A stretch of DNA of 64,000 nt, taken from assembly GCA_963817435.1 (NCBI GenBank), contig CAWFNY010000002.1:558001-622000 (forward strand). Reading direction: 5' to 3'. Within the stretch, counting starts at the first letter, position 1; every line of letters begins with the position of its first letter. The notes below the pieces were generated by a model. That model searched no databases, was not told the origin of the DNA, and worked only from the letters and a program-made list of their open reading frames with translations. Both the position numbers and the translations under genes were made by a program. The DNA comes from JADJOM01 sp963817435. GTDB taxonomy: Bacteria > Gemmatimonadota > Gemmatimonadetes > Gemmatimonadales > GWC2-71-9. Of the stretch, positions 24,597-33,155 are shown in pieces.

Positions 24597-25369
24597 GATT
24601 GCAGGACGAAGGTGCGATACCATGCGATCACGGCCGGGCCCGCGAGCCAGGTGGCGGCGGCTCCCAGACTCAGAAAGACGCCAAAGGGGACGAGTCGTTT
24701 CTTGCCCATCAGGGAAAGCGGGACGAAGACCAGCGTGCCGATGAGCGCCCCGAGGAAGATGGTCAGCAGCACGCCCTGCCAACCCACGAAGGCTCCGACC
24801 ATCGCCATCATCTTGATGTCACCGCCGCCCATCGCCTCTTCCTTGAAGATCCTGGTACCCAGGGCGCCCACCATCCAGAGCAGCGCAAATCCGGTGGCCG
24901 CACCGATCAGGGCGTGGCTGATCGCGCCGAAGCCTCCCGGAATGCTGAAGAGGATACCGATCACGAGCCCGCCGATGCTGAACTCGTCGGGGATGATGTA
25001 CTCCCGGGCATCGGTCATGGTGATGCCGAGCAGGATGCTGAAGAAGACGGCGCCGGCGAGGAAGGTCAGCGTCGGACCTTCCCGCCAGGCCAGGAAGGCC
25101 CAGATCAGGGCGTTCGCGAGTTCCACCAGCGGATATTGGATCGAGATCGGCGTCTGGCAGCGACGGCAGCGGCCGCGCAGGAGCACGAGCCACGAGAAGA
25201 CCGGGATGTTGTCATACCAGGCGATCAGCTCTCCGCACCCCGGGCAGCGGGAGCGCGGCCGGACGACCGACTGCTCTGCTGGCCAGCGCAGGATGCAGAC
25301 GTTCAGGAAGCTGCCGATGAGAGCACCCACCAGTCCAGCAGCCAGGGTCACGAACAGCTCAACGGTCAC
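24593..25369 (-). CDS. pilD: Prepilin leader peptidase / N-methyltransferase
   Basis: This membrane aspartyl protease cleaves and methylates type IV prepilins and pseudopilins. The 258-residue product has the N-terminal methyltransferase part GSFLNVCILRWP, two CxxC pairs (CPGC, CRRC) of the zinc loop, and the two catalytic aspartates in DAREYIIPDEF and AMGGGDIKMMAMVGAF. About eight membrane segments are seen. No pilin gene is in the window. GTG start overlaps the trmH stop by 11 nt. Confidence 0.93.
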   Translation of the reverse strand: MTVELFVTLAAGLVGALIGSFLNVCILRWPAEQSVVRPRSRCPGCGELIAWYDNIPVFSWLVLLRGRCRRCQTPISIQYPLVELANALIWAFLAWREGPTLTFLAGAVFFSILLGITMTDAREYIIPDEFSIGGLVIGILFSIPGGFGAISHALIGAATGFALLWMVGALGTRIFKEEAMGGGDIKMMAMVGAFVGWQGVLLTIFLGALIGTLVFVPLSLMGKKRLVPFGVFLSLGAAATWLAGPAVIAWYRTFVLQS

Positions 25370-26123
25370 GCGTCACCTCATAGAGGATGATCCCCGCCGC
25401 CACGGCCACGTTCAGCGATTCCACTCCGGCAACCAGGGGCACCGACACCGACTGTGTCGCGGCGGCGGCGAGTTCGGGTCGCACCCCCGCGCCCTCATTC
25501 CCGAGGATCAGCCCGACGGGGCCCTCACGCCGAACCCGGTCCACCGGTATTCCCCCGGCCGCCGTGGTCCACAGCGACAGCCCGTTGCCGCGTGCCCAGC
25601 TGATGAACGCCTCCGTGGTGGCCTGCACCGTCGGAAGTCTGAAGAGCGCCCCCATGCTGCCACGAAGGGCCTTCGGATTGTGGACGTCCGCCGTACCGGG
25701 AAGCGCGACGAGGCCGTCGGCCCCGAGGCCGAGCGCGGTACGGGCCAGCGCACCGACATTCCCGGGATCCTGGACGCCGTCAAGCACCAGCACCACCCCG
25801 CGTGGGCCCGGCCGGATCGCGTCGAGGGTCCACCCGCGAGGCTCGATCACGGCAACGATGCCCTGCGGCTGCTCCGTGTCGGCGAGCTGAAGCAGGAGAT
25901 CGTCTTCAATCTCCTCGATCGGTACGCCGACGAGCGCGAGCCGGCGCTTGAGCGCCGCCCCCCGGGGTGTACCTTCCAGCGCCGCCGAGGTGACCGCCCC
26001 GCGCACCGAAATCCCCGCGGCCAGCGCCTCTTCCAGCAGCCGGACTCCTTCGGCAAGCGTGAGGGCGCGACGCTCGCGAGCGCGCCGCCGATGGAGGTCC
26101 CGGATGGTACTGATCAGCGACAC
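25359..26123 (-). CDS. TrmH/SpoU-family RNA 2'-O-methyltransferase
   Basis: A 254-residue SPOUT enzyme expected to methylate ribose in rRNA or tRNA. Motif 1 is VVLVLDGVQDPGNVGALARTALGLGADGLV, motif 2 LILGNEGAGVRPEL and motif 3 VSVPLVAGVESLNVAVAAGIILYE. The N-terminal substrate-binding domain has RERRALTLAEGVRLLEEAL. The start is uncertain: GTGs at 26123, 26129, 26132 and 26141 are in frame without ribosome sites; the divergent thiD begins at 26142. Substrate unknown (rRNA 23S G2251-type RlmB or another). Confidence 0.9.
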   Translation of the reverse strand: MSLISTIRDLHRRRARERRALTLAEGVRLLEEALAAGISVRGAVTSAALEGTPRGAALKRRLALVGVPIEEIEDDLLLQLADTEQPQGIVAVIEPRGWTLDAIRPGPRGVVLVLDGVQDPGNVGALARTALGLGADGLVALPGTADVHNPKALRGSMGALFRLPTVQATTEAFISWARGNGLSLWTTAAGGIPVDRVRREGPVGLILGNEGAGVRPELAAAATQSVSVPLVAGVESLNVAVAAGIILYEVTRDR

Positions 26124-26141
26124 GCCCACCACGCTTTCCAC

Positions 26142-26933
26142 ATGAAGATTGCGCTTACCATCGCCGGTTCCGATTCCGGTGGCGGTGCCGGTATCCAGGC
26201 CGACCTGAAGACGTTTCATCAATTCGGGGTGTTCGGCACCAGCGTCATCGTGGCGATCACGGCGCAGAATACCCGTGGGGTGCGCGCCGTGCACGCGGTG
26301 CCGGCCTCGATGGTCGCTGCCCAACTCGAGGCCATCGCGGAAGACCTCCCGCCGGCCGCGGTGAAGACGGGGATGCTCGCCACCGTCGCGCTGGCGGGCC
26401 AGATCGCGGATGCGATCCGCGATCGCGGCTGGAGCTCCTACGTCTGCGATCCCGTCATGGTGGCCAGCTCAGGCGACCGGCTCCTCGACGCTCCGGCCGA
26501 GGCGGTCGTGCGCGAGCGACTGCTCCCGCTGGCGGCACTGGTCACGCCGAACCTCGATGAGGCCGCGATTCTCACCGATCTGGAGGTCCGCGAGCCGGCC
26601 CAGATGGAGCAGGCCGGTCGTCGACTGCTGGAACTCGGCGCGGGCGCAGCCCTCGTCAAGGGCGGTCATCTGGTCGCCGAGGCGATGACCGATCTCCTCG
26701 TCACCCCGCGCGGCACCCGACGCTTCTCCCGTCCCCGGCTCGCCACCACCTCCACGCACGGCACCGGATGCACCCTCTCCGCCGCCATCACCGCCGGCCT
26801 CGCACTGGGGCGCGATCTCGAATCCGCGGTGGAGGATGGTCTCGACTACGTGTATCGCGCCATGCGTGCGGCCCCGGGCCTCGGCGGAGGACACGGTCCC
26901 CTGAATCATACCGTCGCCGCCCGGCGGGAATAG
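26142..26933 (+). CDS. thiD: Hydroxymethylpyrimidine/phosphomethylpyrimidine kinase
   Basis: ThiD phosphorylates HMP and HMP-P in thiamine synthesis. The 263-residue ribokinase-fold protein opens IALTIAGSDSGGGAGIQADLKTF and has VKTGMLAT, CDPVMVASSGDRLL, LVTPNLDEA, VKGGH and the anion-hole motif STHGTGCTLSAAI with the catalytic aspartate replaced in the usual C-terminal position by the Cys-containing GTGC. No TPP riboswitch is seen in front; the start abuts the divergent methyltransferase gene. Confidence 0.95.
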   Translation: MKIALTIAGSDSGGGAGIQADLKTFHQFGVFGTSVIVAITAQNTRGVRAVHAVPASMVAAQLEAIAEDLPPAAVKTGMLATVALAGQIADAIRDRGWSSYVCDPVMVASSGDRLLDAPAEAVVRERLLPLAALVTPNLDEAAILTDLEVREPAQMEQAGRRLLELGAGAALVKGGHLVAEAMTDLLVTPRGTRRFSRPRLATTSTHGTGCTLSAAITAGLALGRDLESAVEDGLDYVYRAMRAAPGLGGGHGPLNHTVAARRE

Positions 26934-26946
26934 GGGCGAGTACGCT

Positions 26947-27777
26947 TCAGCGTCGAGGCTGCACCGCTTCCACCACACCGGCAAGCACTCGCCCCAGTGC
27001 ATCCCCGGCCGCCTCTGCTGCCACCATCACCTCGGCATGCGAGAGCCGGCCGTGGCCGATGCCACTCGCGAGGTTCGTGATGATGGAAATCCCGAGGCAG
27101 CGCATCCCGCGGGCCCGCGCGGCGACCACCTCCAGCACCGTCGACATGCCGACCGCATCCGCACCGAGCCGCTCCAGCATGCGGATCTCGGCCGGCGTTT
27201 CGTAACTCGGTCCCGGCACACCGGCGTACACCCCGTCTTCGAGCGCCACTCCGCGGGCCCGAGCGACCTGGTGAGCCACCGCGCAAAGCTCGGCGTCGTA
27301 TGGCGCGGACATGTCGGGAAAGCGCGCCTCTCCGGCCAGCACCCGCCCAATGAGCGGATTGCGGAAGCTCAGGTTCACCTGGTCGGCGATCAGCATCAGC
27401 GTACCGGGGCGAAAATCGCGCCGGATGCCGCCGGCGGCGTTGGTGAGGAGCAGCGTCTCGATCCCGAGGGTCGCGAAGACTCGCACCGGAAGCGCCACGG
27501 TCGCCGCGGGGTGACCCTCGTAGGCGTGGAAGCGGCCGCTCTGACACAACAGGGGGCACCCCGCGAGCGTCCCCGCGACCAGTTCCCCCGCGTGCCCTGC
27601 GACAGCGGGCTCGGGGAAACCGGGGATTTCGCGATATGGGAGGCGGATCGCATCGTCGAGTCGCCCCGCGACGTGGCCGAGGCCGGAACCGAGAATGAGC
27701 GCCATCGTCGGCCGTCTGGGGCCGAGCCACTGTCGAACCACCGCGACGGTGTCGTTCACGAGGCGGGCCGGCGGCAC
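26947..27777 (-). CDS. punA: Purine nucleoside phosphorylase
   Basis: The enzyme splits purine nucleosides with phosphate into base and ribose 1-phosphate. The 276-residue trimeric-type PNP has LILGSGLGHVAG, IPGFPEPAVAGHAGELV, GRFHAYEGHPA, LLTNAAGGI, YAGVPGPSYETPAEIRML (purine site with Glu) and VGMSTVLEVVAARARGMRCLGISIITN. Last gene of the nucleoside operon, 4 bp after nupC. GTG start 27777. Confidence 0.95.
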   Translation of the reverse strand: MPPARLVNDTVAVVRQWLGPRRPTMALILGSGLGHVAGRLDDAIRLPYREIPGFPEPAVAGHAGELVAGTLAGCPLLCQSGRFHAYEGHPAATVALPVRVFATLGIETLLLTNAAGGIRRDFRPGTLMLIADQVNLSFRNPLIGRVLAGEARFPDMSAPYDAELCAVAHQVARARGVALEDGVYAGVPGPSYETPAEIRMLERLGADAVGMSTVLEVVAARARGMRCLGISIITNLASGIGHGRLSHAEVMVAAEAAGDALGRVLAGVVEAVQPRR

Positions 27778-27781
27778 CGGA

Positions 27782-29084
27782 TCACACGAGCATCCCGGCG
27801 AGGGCGGCCGAGGTAAACGCCGCGAGATTGCCGGCGATCATCGCCCTGAGACCGTAGCGAGCGATCTCGCTGCGCCGCTCCGGCGCCAGCCCGCCGATCC
27901 CGCCGATCTGAATCGCGATCGAACCGAGATTGGCGAAACCGAGCAGTGCGTACGTGAGGATGATGGCGCTGCGGGGCGAGAGCGCGATGCCGGCCCCGAG
28001 ATCCTTCGCAAACTGGGCATACGCGACAAACTCGTTGAGGGTCGTCTTGAGTCCGATCAGCCCGCCGACGTACGCCGTATCCTGCCATGGCACGCCAAGC
28101 ACCCACGCCACCGGACGGAGCATCTCCCCGAGCAGCCACGGAAGGCTGAGCGTCGGCTGGCCCCAGAAGCCGCCGACCCATCCGAGCAGCGCATTGACCA
28201 GGGCGATGAGGGCCACGAAGGCGATGAGCATCGCGGCGACGTTGATCGCGAGCTGGACGCCCTGGAGCGCACCGCTCGCGGCGGCGTCGATGAGACTGGC
28301 GTCGGTCTTCCCCAGCCGGATCGTGGGCGCCTGCCGGGTGACCGGTTCCCCGGTCTCCGGCAGAATGATCTTGGATAGGTAGAGCCCGGCCGGCGCGTTC
28401 ATCACGCTGGCCGCGAGCAGGTGGCCCGCAATGTTCGGAAACAGTCCCGAGAGCATGCCGATGTAGGCGGCCATGACGCCCCCAGCGACCGTGGCGAATC
28501 CTCCGACCATCACCGTGAAGAGTTCCGAGGGAGTGAAGTCCCGGACGAACGGCTTGACCAGCAGTGGCGCTTCGGTCTGGCCGAGGAAGATATTGCCCGA
28601 GGCCGACAGCGTCTCCGCGCCGGAGGTGCGCAGGGTCTTTTGCATGACCCACGCCATGCCCTTCACCACCAGCTGCATGAATGCCGAGGTGATACAGCAC
28701 GGACATCAATGAAGAGAAGAAGATGATCGTCGGCAGGACGCTGAAGGCGAGAAAGGCCGGTTTGTCCACCAGGTCCCCGAACACAAAGCGCGCCCCCTCC
28801 CGGGTAAATCCGATCAGGTGATTGAACGCCTGTCCGAACTCATCGAAGAAGGCGCGGCCCCAGCCGGTCTTGAGGACCACGACGCCGATGACGACCTGCA
28901 GCGTGATGCCCGCGACGACCAGCCGCCAGTTGACACGGCTCCGCTGGTAGGACATCGCCAGTGCGATACCCACCATCGCCGCGACACCGACGAGTCCCAT
29001 CATCCGGTCGGCGAGCGGGAGATCGAGTCCGGTCTCGATCGCGGCCAGCCTGGTCGCGGCGTCCTGGATGGCAACGAGCATCAT
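27782..29084 (-). pseudogene. nupC: NupC-type nucleoside transporter with a single frameshift
   Basis: Two overlapping frames together encode one concentrative nucleoside transporter. The first (from ATG 29084) runs through LADRMMGLVGVAAMVGIALAM to IIFFSSLMSVLYHLGI; the second starts at 28678 and continues MQLVVKGMAWVMQKTL, then SGNIFLGQTEAPLLVKPF and ALLGFANLGSIAIQIGGIGG, the CNT signatures. Removing one base near 28678-28681 joins them into 433 residues, the normal family length. The site is not a homopolymer. It may be a true mutation, a sequencing error, or less likely recoding. It lies between add and punA in a coherent salvage operon. Confidence 0.85.
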
Positions 29085-30100
29085 GGGAGCCTGTCGAGGA
29101 CTCCGGCCGCCGTCGCGGTGAGCGCGCGTCGTTCCGGCAGGGCCAGGAATGCCGAGCGGAAGCCGTTCAGGGCAAGCGTGCGGATCTCACGATCCGTCAG
29201 GCCCAGCTCCCGATGCGCGAGTGCGTATTCTCCCGAGAGGGTGACACCACTCATGAGCCAGTTGTCGGACGAGAGGGTGACGGTCAGGCCTTCGTCGAGG
29301 TAGCGCCTCAGCGGGTGGGCGCCGGCATGTGGCACGACCCGGGTCTGCACATTCGATGTCAAGTTGATTTCGATCGGGATCTCCCGGTCGCGGACGTAGC
29401 GCATGAGCTCGGGGTCCTCGAAGAGGCGCGTGCCGTGCCCGATCCGGTCGGCCCGGCATTCGAAGATGGCCTCCGCGATCGACTCCGGCCCCGCCGCCTC
29501 ACCCGCGTGCACCGTAATGCCGAGCCCGCCGCGCGCGGCGATCTCAAAAGCGTGGGCGTGCGGCCGGGCCGGGCGGCCGGCCTCGCCGCCCGCGATATCG
29601 AACCCCACGACACCCTCGGGGCGCATGCGCACCGACGCCTCCGCGATCTCCTCGGCCCGGGAAGGCTCAAAATGCCTGAGCGCACAGTTGATGATCCCCG
29701 TCCGCACCCCGAATTCGCGCTCGCCCCGCAGCAGTCCCCGCTGCTCGGCACGGATGGTGTCGTCGAGCGTGAGACCCCGATGGCGGCTGAGTGAGGGACA
29801 GTAGCGAACCTCGAGGTAGCGGACACCGTCACGGGCGGCATCCTCGACCATCTCATACGCGACCCGCTCGACGGCCTCGGCGGTCTGCAGCACCGAGACG
29901 GTGAGATCGAAGCGGGTGAGGTAGTCCTCGAGATTGCGCGCGTCGTCGACGCGCATGTACCGGCGCAGCGCCTCCGGCTCCGTGGCCGGCAACGCCACGC
30001 CGGACTCGCGGGCCAGGTCGAGGAGTGTTTCGGGCCTGAGGGAACCATCCAGATGGACGTGCAACTCCGCCTTCGGCAGCCGGACGAATCGCTCAGACAT
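29081..30100 (-). CDS. add: Adenosine deaminase
   Basis: The zinc enzyme converts adenosine and deoxyadenosine to inosines. The 339-residue product has the metal motif ELHVHLDGSLRPETLL, the later GITVHAGEA with the zinc His, RIGHGTRL (catalytic His) and TLSSDNWLMSGVTLSGEY, where the usual NTDDP is SSDNW; the aspartate is kept. ATG 30100 overlaps the ThiS-like stop by 8 nt; ATG 30106 is an alternative. Its own stop overlaps the nupC ATG. Confidence 0.93.
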   Translation of the reverse strand: MSERFVRLPKAELHVHLDGSLRPETLLDLARESGVALPATEPEALRRYMRVDDARNLEDYLTRFDLTVSVLQTAEAVERVAYEMVEDAARDGVRYLEVRYCPSLSRHRGLTLDDTIRAEQRGLLRGEREFGVRTGIINCALRHFEPSRAEEIAEASVRMRPEGVVGFDIAGGEAGRPARPHAHAFEIAARGGLGITVHAGEAAGPESIAEAIFECRADRIGHGTRLFEDPELMRYVRDREIPIEINLTSNVQTRVVPHAGAHPLRRYLDEGLTVTLSSDNWLMSGVTLSGEYALAHRELGLTDREIRTLALNGFRSAFLALPERRALTATAAGVLDRLP

Positions 30101-30332
30101 CGGCATCCGCGGCACCGCGCCGGCTCGACCGCAGCGCCCGCAGAATGGTCCCGCCGCTGATCGGCGCATCGAGCGCGACCGGCAGCCCCCGACCGTCGGT
30201 GATCACCGCCGCGCCGGCGTCGCACAGCGGCAGCAACTCCGGCACGGTTGCGGCGAGGGCATCACGGACAACCGCGCCGGATGGCAGCGTGCAACCCCGT
30301 TCATTGACGTAGACCCGGATCTCGGCCGGCAT
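30093..30332 (-). CDS. ThiS/MoaD-like small beta-grasp protein
   Basis: A 79-residue product resembling ubiquitin-like sulfur carriers: IRVYVNERGCTLPSGAVVRDAL, then DAGAAVITDGRGLPVAL and PISGG. In true ThiS/MoaD the Gly-Gly is the C-terminus and is adenylated; here SGG is followed by 18 residues (TILRALRSSRRG...). It is therefore either processed or not a sulfur carrier. It sits between the 5'-nucleotidase (1-nt overlap, TGATG) and adenosine deaminase, so it is co-translated with nucleoside salvage genes. Role unknown. Confidence 0.6.
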   Translation of the reverse strand: MPAEIRVYVNERGCTLPSGAVVRDALAATVPELLPLCDAGAAVITDGRGLPVALDAPISGGTILRALRSSRRGAADADV

Positions 30333-32683
30333 CAGCGGTTCGGCACCAGGCGGCGGTCCTCCGGCGGAGTGACCGGCTGCGGCAGGCGTCTCAGGTACTC
30401 CAGGAGCACCTCGGCCGGGGTCTGTTCGGCTCGTGTTACCGCGAAGCGGGAGAGCAGCCCGGGTCGACGGCACCCCTTGTCGGAAGTGCATTCGCCCGCG
30501 CCGAGCGGCAGGGAATCGTTCGGCGTGAGACGGGAGCTCAGCGCGACCGTGTAGGTGCGCTTGCGGTCGAACTCCCGGCCTGTTGTCAGGCGCGCCTGGC
30601 GCATCCGATGCCACGGCCTGGCCTTGGCGTCGTAGGTGACGACCGCTCCCGAGATTTCGCAGCAGGGACCCTTCGTGGCGAGGACATTCTCGAGCAGGTC
30701 TTCGATCTCGGCACCGGTCATCCGGATGGAAAGCAGGTGGTCGTCGCCGAGGGCGGCCGCCGCGACCTGGCTGCGCGTCAGGCCGCCGGCCGGGAGCCGG
30801 TCTCCGACTTCATCCATGGCGACCACCGCCAGATCCGCGCGCAGCGCGTTGCGATAGGCATCGGCGAGAAGTCGCGCGAGGTTCTTCCCCGGCCCCGGCT
30901 CACCCGGAAGCCGGAGTGTGGTGATCGGCGCCCTGGCGATGGAATCGGCGCGGTCGGCGGCGCGGAGCGCGGAATCGCGCGCGGCCAGGTCCGCGCGGCT
31001 CGGCCTGGTCGGGAGCACCGGGGCCTGGGGCGCTGGTTCGGCGGACGGGGCCGGGCGGCCCCCGGTCACAAAGAGGGCGCGGGCACGGCTGGCATAGTCC
31101 GCCGGTGCGAGGCTCCAGCCGGCGCTGAGCGAGTCGGGGAAGCTGAGCACGTGGCGGCGACGGATCTCGGCGATCAGCAGATCGCGGATGCCTTCTCCCT
31201 TGTCGTACACGACGGGCGCGCCCGAAAGGGCCTGGTAGTTGCCGCCGCCCTGCTGGCGGTAGCTGGTCAGGGCCAGCGTGAAGCTGTCGGTGGGCTCGAC
31301 CGCCTTGCCGCGCACCTCGAGCCGGGTGATCCGCGATCCGGCCGGACGGCTGAGATCGACGGTGTATGCCGCTCCGCTGATCAGATCGTAGTTGGAGCCA
31401 GGCACGTAGCGATTGGTCGCGATGCGTCCGGTGGAATCGACAAAGAAGTAGCGCGCGCTCTGCTCCAGATAGGCGCGGAGTCCCGCTCCGCTGATCCGCA
31501 CCGCCCGGAGCGTATGCTCGTAGGGATACAGCCGGAACATCTCGCCGATCGAGATCTCGCCCTCATCGAGCCCGGCGCGCAGGTCGAACGCGGCGGTCGC
31601 CGAGAGGTCCGCCCCGCTGACCTTCCGCTGCACCGACTGGATGAACTGGATCAGCGGAACGTCCTCGACCCGCGCGGCGGCGAGTGAGAGGCGGTGCCCC
31701 GTTTCACCAATCACGGTCGAGACCCAGCCGAGTACGGTCCGGTGCGCATCGAGAAGCCGGCGGGTCACCCGGGGCGACGCGCGGACGTCTTCAAGAGGGA
31801 TACGCTCCGTCCGGTAGGCGGCCGGCGTCAGCCGGCCGCCGCGCTGCACCAGTGCGATATGCACCACCGCAAGACTGCGCCCCTCGGGGCGCGGCTGCAC
31901 GAAGTGCACGCCGCCAAGCACCGAGTCGGCCATCTCCTGATGCGAGTGTCCCACCACCACCAGGTCGGGGCGGAGCGGCCCGGCGACGGCACGCGCACCG
32001 ACATTCTCGCCGCCAACACCGGTCGTGTCGTACGAGGAATAGCCGTCGAGACCGCTGTGCATCAGGACGATGGTGACGTCCGCGTCCTGCTGCATCTCGC
32101 GCAGGACCGGCTCGACCGCCGGCTCGATGCGGTCGACCCGCAACTTGCCGCGCAGTCTGTCCCGGCTCCAGACCATGGCGCCGGGGGTGGTGAAGCCGGT
32201 GATCGCGACCCGCACTCCGTTGCGCTGCACGACGATGTAGGAGCGGAGGGCCAGGGTATCCTCGGGAAGGACCCGGAGGTTGCCGCTGACCCAGGCGAAG
32301 TTCGAGCCGCCCAGCGCACGATTGAATGCCTCCATCCCGAAATCGAAATCGTGGTCGCCGGGGGTGGCGGCGTCGTAACCGATCGTGTTCATCGCGTCGA
32401 TGACCGGGTGCTGCTCCCGCGAGGTTGCCCGCCCGAAGTAGGCCGCGAGCGGACTGCCCGAGAGAGCGTCGCCCGCATCGACCAGAACCACCTGGCCCGG
32501 ATACTTCTCCCGCAGCGAGTCGATCGCCGTCGCGGCCCGCGTCAGTCCGCCGGGCCACGCCGAGTTCTGCAGGTAGTCCCAGTCGGTGACGTAGCCGTGC
32601 ACATCGGTCGTGGCGACGACCACCAGGCGCACCGTGTCGCTCGGCGCCAGGGCGAGTCCCGCCAGCAGGGCAAGAAGAGGCAT
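30332..32683 (-). CDS. Exported 5'-nucleotidase with a duplicated C-terminal domain
   Basis: A 783-residue secreted metallophosphoesterase expected to release nucleosides from nucleotides outside the cytoplasm. After a short signal (MPLLALLAGLALAPS) the N-terminal calcineurin-like domain has TTDVHG, DAGDALSGS, GDHDFDFG (in place of the common GNHEFD) and VVVGHSHQEM. Then follows the 5_nucleotid_C domain (about residues 340-540, including SYRQQGGGNYQAL). A second copy-like segment (about 600-780: LARLLADAYRNALRADLAVV...) resembles the start of another such domain. First gene of the salvage operon, divergent from arsR-phoBR. Confidence 0.88.
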   Translation of the reverse strand: MPLLALLAGLALAPSDTVRLVVVATTDVHGYVTDWDYLQNSAWPGGLTRAATAIDSLREKYPGQVVLVDAGDALSGSPLAAYFGRATSREQHPVIDAMNTIGYDAATPGDHDFDFGMEAFNRALGGSNFAWVSGNLRVLPEDTLALRSYIVVQRNGVRVAITGFTTPGAMVWSRDRLRGKLRVDRIEPAVEPVLREMQQDADVTIVLMHSGLDGYSSYDTTGVGGENVGARAVAGPLRPDLVVVGHSHQEMADSVLGGVHFVQPRPEGRSLAVVHIALVQRGGRLTPAAYRTERIPLEDVRASPRVTRRLLDAHRTVLGWVSTVIGETGHRLSLAAARVEDVPLIQFIQSVQRKVSGADLSATAAFDLRAGLDEGEISIGEMFRLYPYEHTLRAVRISGAGLRAYLEQSARYFFVDSTGRIATNRYVPGSNYDLISGAAYTVDLSRPAGSRITRLEVRGKAVEPTDSFTLALTSYRQQGGGNYQALSGAPVVYDKGEGIRDLLIAEIRRRHVLSFPDSLSAGWSLAPADYASRARALFVTGGRPAPSAEPAPQAPVLPTRPSRADLAARDSALRAADRADSIARAPITTLRLPGEPGPGKNLARLLADAYRNALRADLAVVAMDEVGDRLPAGGLTRSQVAAAALGDDHLLSIRMTGAEIEDLLENVLATKGPCCEISGAVVTYDAKARPWHRMRQARLTTGREFDRKRTYTVALSSRLTPNDSLPLGAGECTSDKGCRRPGLLSRFAVTRAEQTPAEVLLEYLRRLPQPVTPPEDRRLVPNR

Positions 32684-32740
32684 GGCCAGAATATCCGGCC
32701 AGTCTCCGCCGGCGCGCAATGCGCCGGATCACCGGTGCGC

Positions 32741-32769
32741 TTGCGCCCGGCGGGCAAGTCGTGTATTCG
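32741..32769 (+). promoter_or_regulatory. Candidate promoter of arsR-phoB-phoR
   Basis: TTGCGC (32741-32746) and TATTCG (32764-32769) are 17 bp apart; the -10 box ends 11 nt before ATG 32781, so the leader would be about 4-5 nt. No GTnAC Pho-box units are seen here. Confidence 0.45.
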
Positions 32770-32780
32770 TTTTGCCGCAT

Positions 32781-33155
32781 ATGCCGTCCCTGACCACCCT
32801 CGCGCTGCTCGAGACCCTCGGCGAGCCGACCCGGCTGCGGATCGTGAACTGCCTCACGGCCGCTCCGCTCTTCGTGTCGGACCTGCAGGCCCTGCTCGAG
32901 GTCCCGCAGCCCACCATTTCCCGGCACCTGAAGGTGCTGCGGGATGCCGGGCTGGTGCGCGACACGCCGATCGCGCAGTTCGTCCTGTACCGCCTGCGCC
33001 GGCCCGCGGAACCGCTCGGCCGCGTGCTGAACGCGGTGCTGGACGCGGCGCTGCAGGACCCCGGCCTCCGGGAGGAGCGATCCGGCGCCCTGGAGCGCAG
33101 CCGTCAGAACGCCCGCCACAGGAACGAATCGGAGATGGAAGGACGCCCCGCATGA
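32781..33155 (+). CDS. ArsR-family winged-helix regulator
   Basis: The 124-residue product is an ArsR-type DNA-binding protein: LALLETLGEPTRLRIVNCLTAAPLFVSDLQALLEV, then the recognition helix VPQPTISRHLKVLRDAGLVRD and the wing. No cysteine pair for metal binding (the ELCVCD motif of ArsR/SmtB) is present. Its stop overlaps the phoB start (ATGA), so it is made together with PhoB and PhoR; it may sense something linked to phosphate stress or autoregulate this operon. The start at ATG 32781 fits the family. Confidence 0.88.
   Translation: MPSLTTLALLETLGEPTRLRIVNCLTAAPLFVSDLQALLEVPQPTISRHLKVLRDAGLVRDTPIAQFVLYRLRRPAEPLGRVLNAVLDAALQDPGLREERSGALERSRQNARHRNESEMEGRPA

Noticed and set aside
26100..26142. 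TPP riboswitch before thiD
   Set aside because: thiD abuts the divergent methyltransferase start; there is no room for the aptamer and no CTGAGA motif.
24156..26933. A 925-codon open frame on the + strand covering the prepilin peptidase and methyltransferase genes
   Set aside because: Only its last 263 codons (from 26142) are thiD. The rest is antisense to well-supported genes and has the Arg/Pro/Gln-rich look of shadow frames in high-GC DNA.
31694..33151. Long + strand frame continuous with phoB
   Set aside because: It is antisense to the 5'-nucleotidase and overlaps arsR; PhoB begins at 33152 with its usual N-terminus.
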